From Propionibacteriaceae bacterium (GTDB taxonomy: Bacteria > Actinomycetota > Actinomycetes > Propionibacteriales > Propionibacteriaceae): a stretch of 6,926 bases of DNA. The stretch lies in NCBI GenBank assembly GCA_905372155.1, contig CAJPNZ010000139.1, forward strand, positions 1-6,926, in the 5' to 3' direction. The notes beneath the pieces were generated by a model, which saw only the letters and a program-made list of their open reading frames with translations, was not told the DNA's origin and did not search any database. Made by a program: the position numbers and the translations under genes. Below are positions 6,225-6,926 of the stretch, piece after piece (position 1 is the first letter of the stretch; every line of letters begins with the position of its first letter).

Positions 6225-6442
6225 CTTTCTCGAAGCTGGTTGAGCCGGGCTGCTTCTTCCCGAAGCTGGTTGAGCCGACTTGCGAGCTGGTCGTGTCGAA
6301 ACCATGGTGACCTTGTCCGACGACTGGGGTTGGGTCTGCTTTTTGGCTGTCGGGTGGTTTCGACACGGGCCGCTCGTTCCTCGCGGCCCGGCTCAACCGG
6401 CTTCGGAGAAGGGGATGCCCCGGCTCAACCGGCTTCAGAAAG
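6225..6442. repeat. Long-armed imperfect inverted repeat (MITE- or REP-like)
   Basis: Left arm 6225-6304 and right arm 6355-6442 are reverse complements over almost their whole length with a few mismatches and one gap of about six bases, around a 50-base spacer. The inner 13 bases are perfect: CGTGTCGAAACCA (6292-6304) against TGGTTTCGACACG (6355-6367). Each arm carries two copies of CGGCTCAACC-R-GCTTC: 6231-6247 and 6261-6277 as complements (30-bp period), 6389-6404 and 6421-6436 on the plus strand (32-bp period). The outermost bases AGAAAG also match. There is no transposase and no evident target duplication. It fills nearly all the space between xseB and the membrane-protein gene. Similar TGGTTTCGACA...GCTCAACC intergenic repeats are, from memory, abundant in some actinobacteria. 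Confidence 0.85.
6367..6389. terminator. GC-rich perfect hairpin in the right repeat arm, possible xseAB terminator
   Basis: GGGCCGC (6367-6373) and GCGGCCC (6383-6389) form a perfect seven-pair all-GC stem with a nine-base loop. The left arm has no equivalent. It lies 59 bases past the xseB stop in the direction of xseAB transcription and could stall or end that transcript, although no T-tract follows. Confidence 0.35.
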
Positions 6443-6447
6443 GGGTC

Positions 6448-6651
6448 TCACAACTCACTGTCGGCGGTCTGCTTCTCGACGGTGGCCTTCGCCTCGTCCA
6501 GATGGGCCTGGCAGATGGCGGCCAATTCCTCGCCGCGTTTCCACAGCGCCATCGACTCCGCCAGCGTCGTCCCACCCGACTCCAGCGTGGCGACGGTCTT
6601 GGCCAGTTCGTCGCGGGCCTCCTCGTAGGACAACTTCTTGGGTTTGGTCAT
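6448..6651 (-). CDS. xseB: Exodeoxyribonuclease VII small subunit
   Basis: A 67-residue cytosolic protein with the XseB signature: LSYEEARDELAKTVATLESGGTTL, then ALWKRGEELAAICQAHLDEA, two helices forming the coiled-coil hairpin that packs several small subunits on each XseA. Exonuclease VII degrades single-stranded DNA from both ends to oligonucleotides and acts in repair. Length is in the usual range (60-80 residues). The start is fixed by AAGGAG five bases upstream and by the ATGA overlap with the xseA stop, which ensures coupled synthesis. Downstream lies the inverted repeat. Confidence 0.95.
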   Translation of the reverse strand: MTKPKKLSYEEARDELAKTVATLESGGTTLAESMALWKRGEELAAICQAHLDEAKATVEKQTADSEL

Positions 6652-6926
6652 CGGGACTCCTTCGGGTGACTGGCCTGCGTGGTGAGGGTGAGTTCGCCGT
6701 CGGCCAGGTGGGCCGTCAACGTTCCCCCGACGGGGGCGTCGGCGACGCTGGAGACGGTGCGGTCGCCGTCGACCAGCAGGGCGTAGCCGCGTTGCAGGGT
6801 GGCGGCGGGGGACAGGGCCCGCACCGCCGACAGGTGGGAGGCCAGTTCGGTTCTTCTGCTGGTGAGCTGCTGGTTGACGGCGGTGCGGAGCCGGTGACGC
6901 AGCAGGGCGAGGCGGTCGCGGTGTCC
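6648..6926 (-). CDS. xseA: Exodeoxyribonuclease VII large subunit, C-terminal end only
   Basis: The last 92 codons of the gene; the 5' part is outside the right edge. The translated end has a basic helix (RLALLRHRLRTAVNQQL), then LSPAATLQRGYALLVDGDR, V-G-G-T-L-T-A-H-L-A-D-G and a short tail ending HPKESR. The P-x-x-x-L-x-R-G-Y-A-L motif followed by a small beta-rich tail is diagnostic of the XseA C-terminus. The catalytic and OB-fold parts are not in view. The stop TGA (6650-6648) overlaps the xseB ATG. This is a window-edge truncation, not a pseudogene. Confidence 0.93.
   Translation of the reverse strand, partial: GHRDRLALLRHRLRTAVNQQLTSRRTELASHLSAVRALSPAATLQRGYALLVDGDRTVSSVADAPVGGTLTAHLADGELTLTTQASHPKESR
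6657..6662 (-). promoter_or_regulatory. xseB ribosome binding site inside the xseA end
   Basis: AAGGAG (complement of 6657-6662) lies five bases before the xseB ATG and within the last xseA codons, supporting translation of xseB directly after xseA. Confidence 0.75.

Noticed and set aside
5508..6305. Upstream part of the long minus-strand frame ending at 4596
   Set aside because: It overlaps the membrane-protein gene in another frame and gives no plausible protein; the hydrolase starts at GTG 5507 by overlap and ribosome binding site.
6124..6396. 90-codon minus-strand frame across the inverted repeat
   Set aside because: It consists largely of translated repeat sequence and overlaps the membrane-protein start in another frame.

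Overview
The window comes from a high-GC Gram-positive bacterium (Actinomycetota). The evidence is the G/C-biased third codon positions, start codons sitting 6-7 bases behind TAnnnT boxes (leaderless style), a DGNRRWAR-type short-chain cis-prenyltransferase like mycobacterial Rv1086, an exported TAP-like peptidase and a PSP1 gene. The intergenic repeat near the right end (TGGTTTCGACACG ... CGGCTCAACC) recalls repeats I remember from Propionibacteriaceae and related actinobacteria. The family-level placement is inference from memory.

Layout. (1) Positions 1-996, minus strand: a two-gene unit encoding a lipoprotein followed, with an ATGA overlap, by a Cys-rich Sec-secreted protein that runs off the left edge. 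This unit is visibly less GC-rich than the rest (two sampled 60-base lines are about 50-52% GC, against about 72% in a sampled uppS line) and looks like accessory DNA. (2) A 240-base divergent intergenic region (997-1236) holds an 18-bp tandem repeat in front of the lipoprotein gene and a leaderless promoter for the plus-strand genes. (3) Positions 1237-3725, plus strand: a PSP1/RicT-family cysteine-rich protein and, overlapping by one base, an exported alpha/beta-hydrolase with a TAP-like C-terminus. (4) Positions 3784-4584, plus strand: a short-chain (Z)-isoprenyl diphosphate synthase with its own leaderless promoter. (5) Convergent to it with only 11 bases between stop codons, minus strand 6154-4596: a polytopic membrane protein and a membrane-anchored alpha/beta-hydrolase-like protein, coupled by a GTGA overlap. 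(6) A 218-bp long-armed inverted repeat (6225-6442). (7) Positions 6926-6448, minus strand: the end of xseA and all of xseB, coupled by ATGA.

How the genes relate. XseA and XseB are the two subunits of exonuclease VII. UppS-type prenyltransferases make Z-prenyl diphosphates for envelope lipid carriers. The PSP1 protein is probably a cytosolic Fe-S/regulatory factor whose partners in this phylum are unclear. Both hydrolases act at or outside the membrane. The least explained parts are the membrane-protein/hydrolase cassette, the lipoprotein/secreted-protein pair with its tandem repeat, and the long-armed repeat between xseB and the cassette. I found no RNA gene, CRISPR array, transposase or phage gene. 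Nothing in the window amounts to a clear new defence or mobile system.
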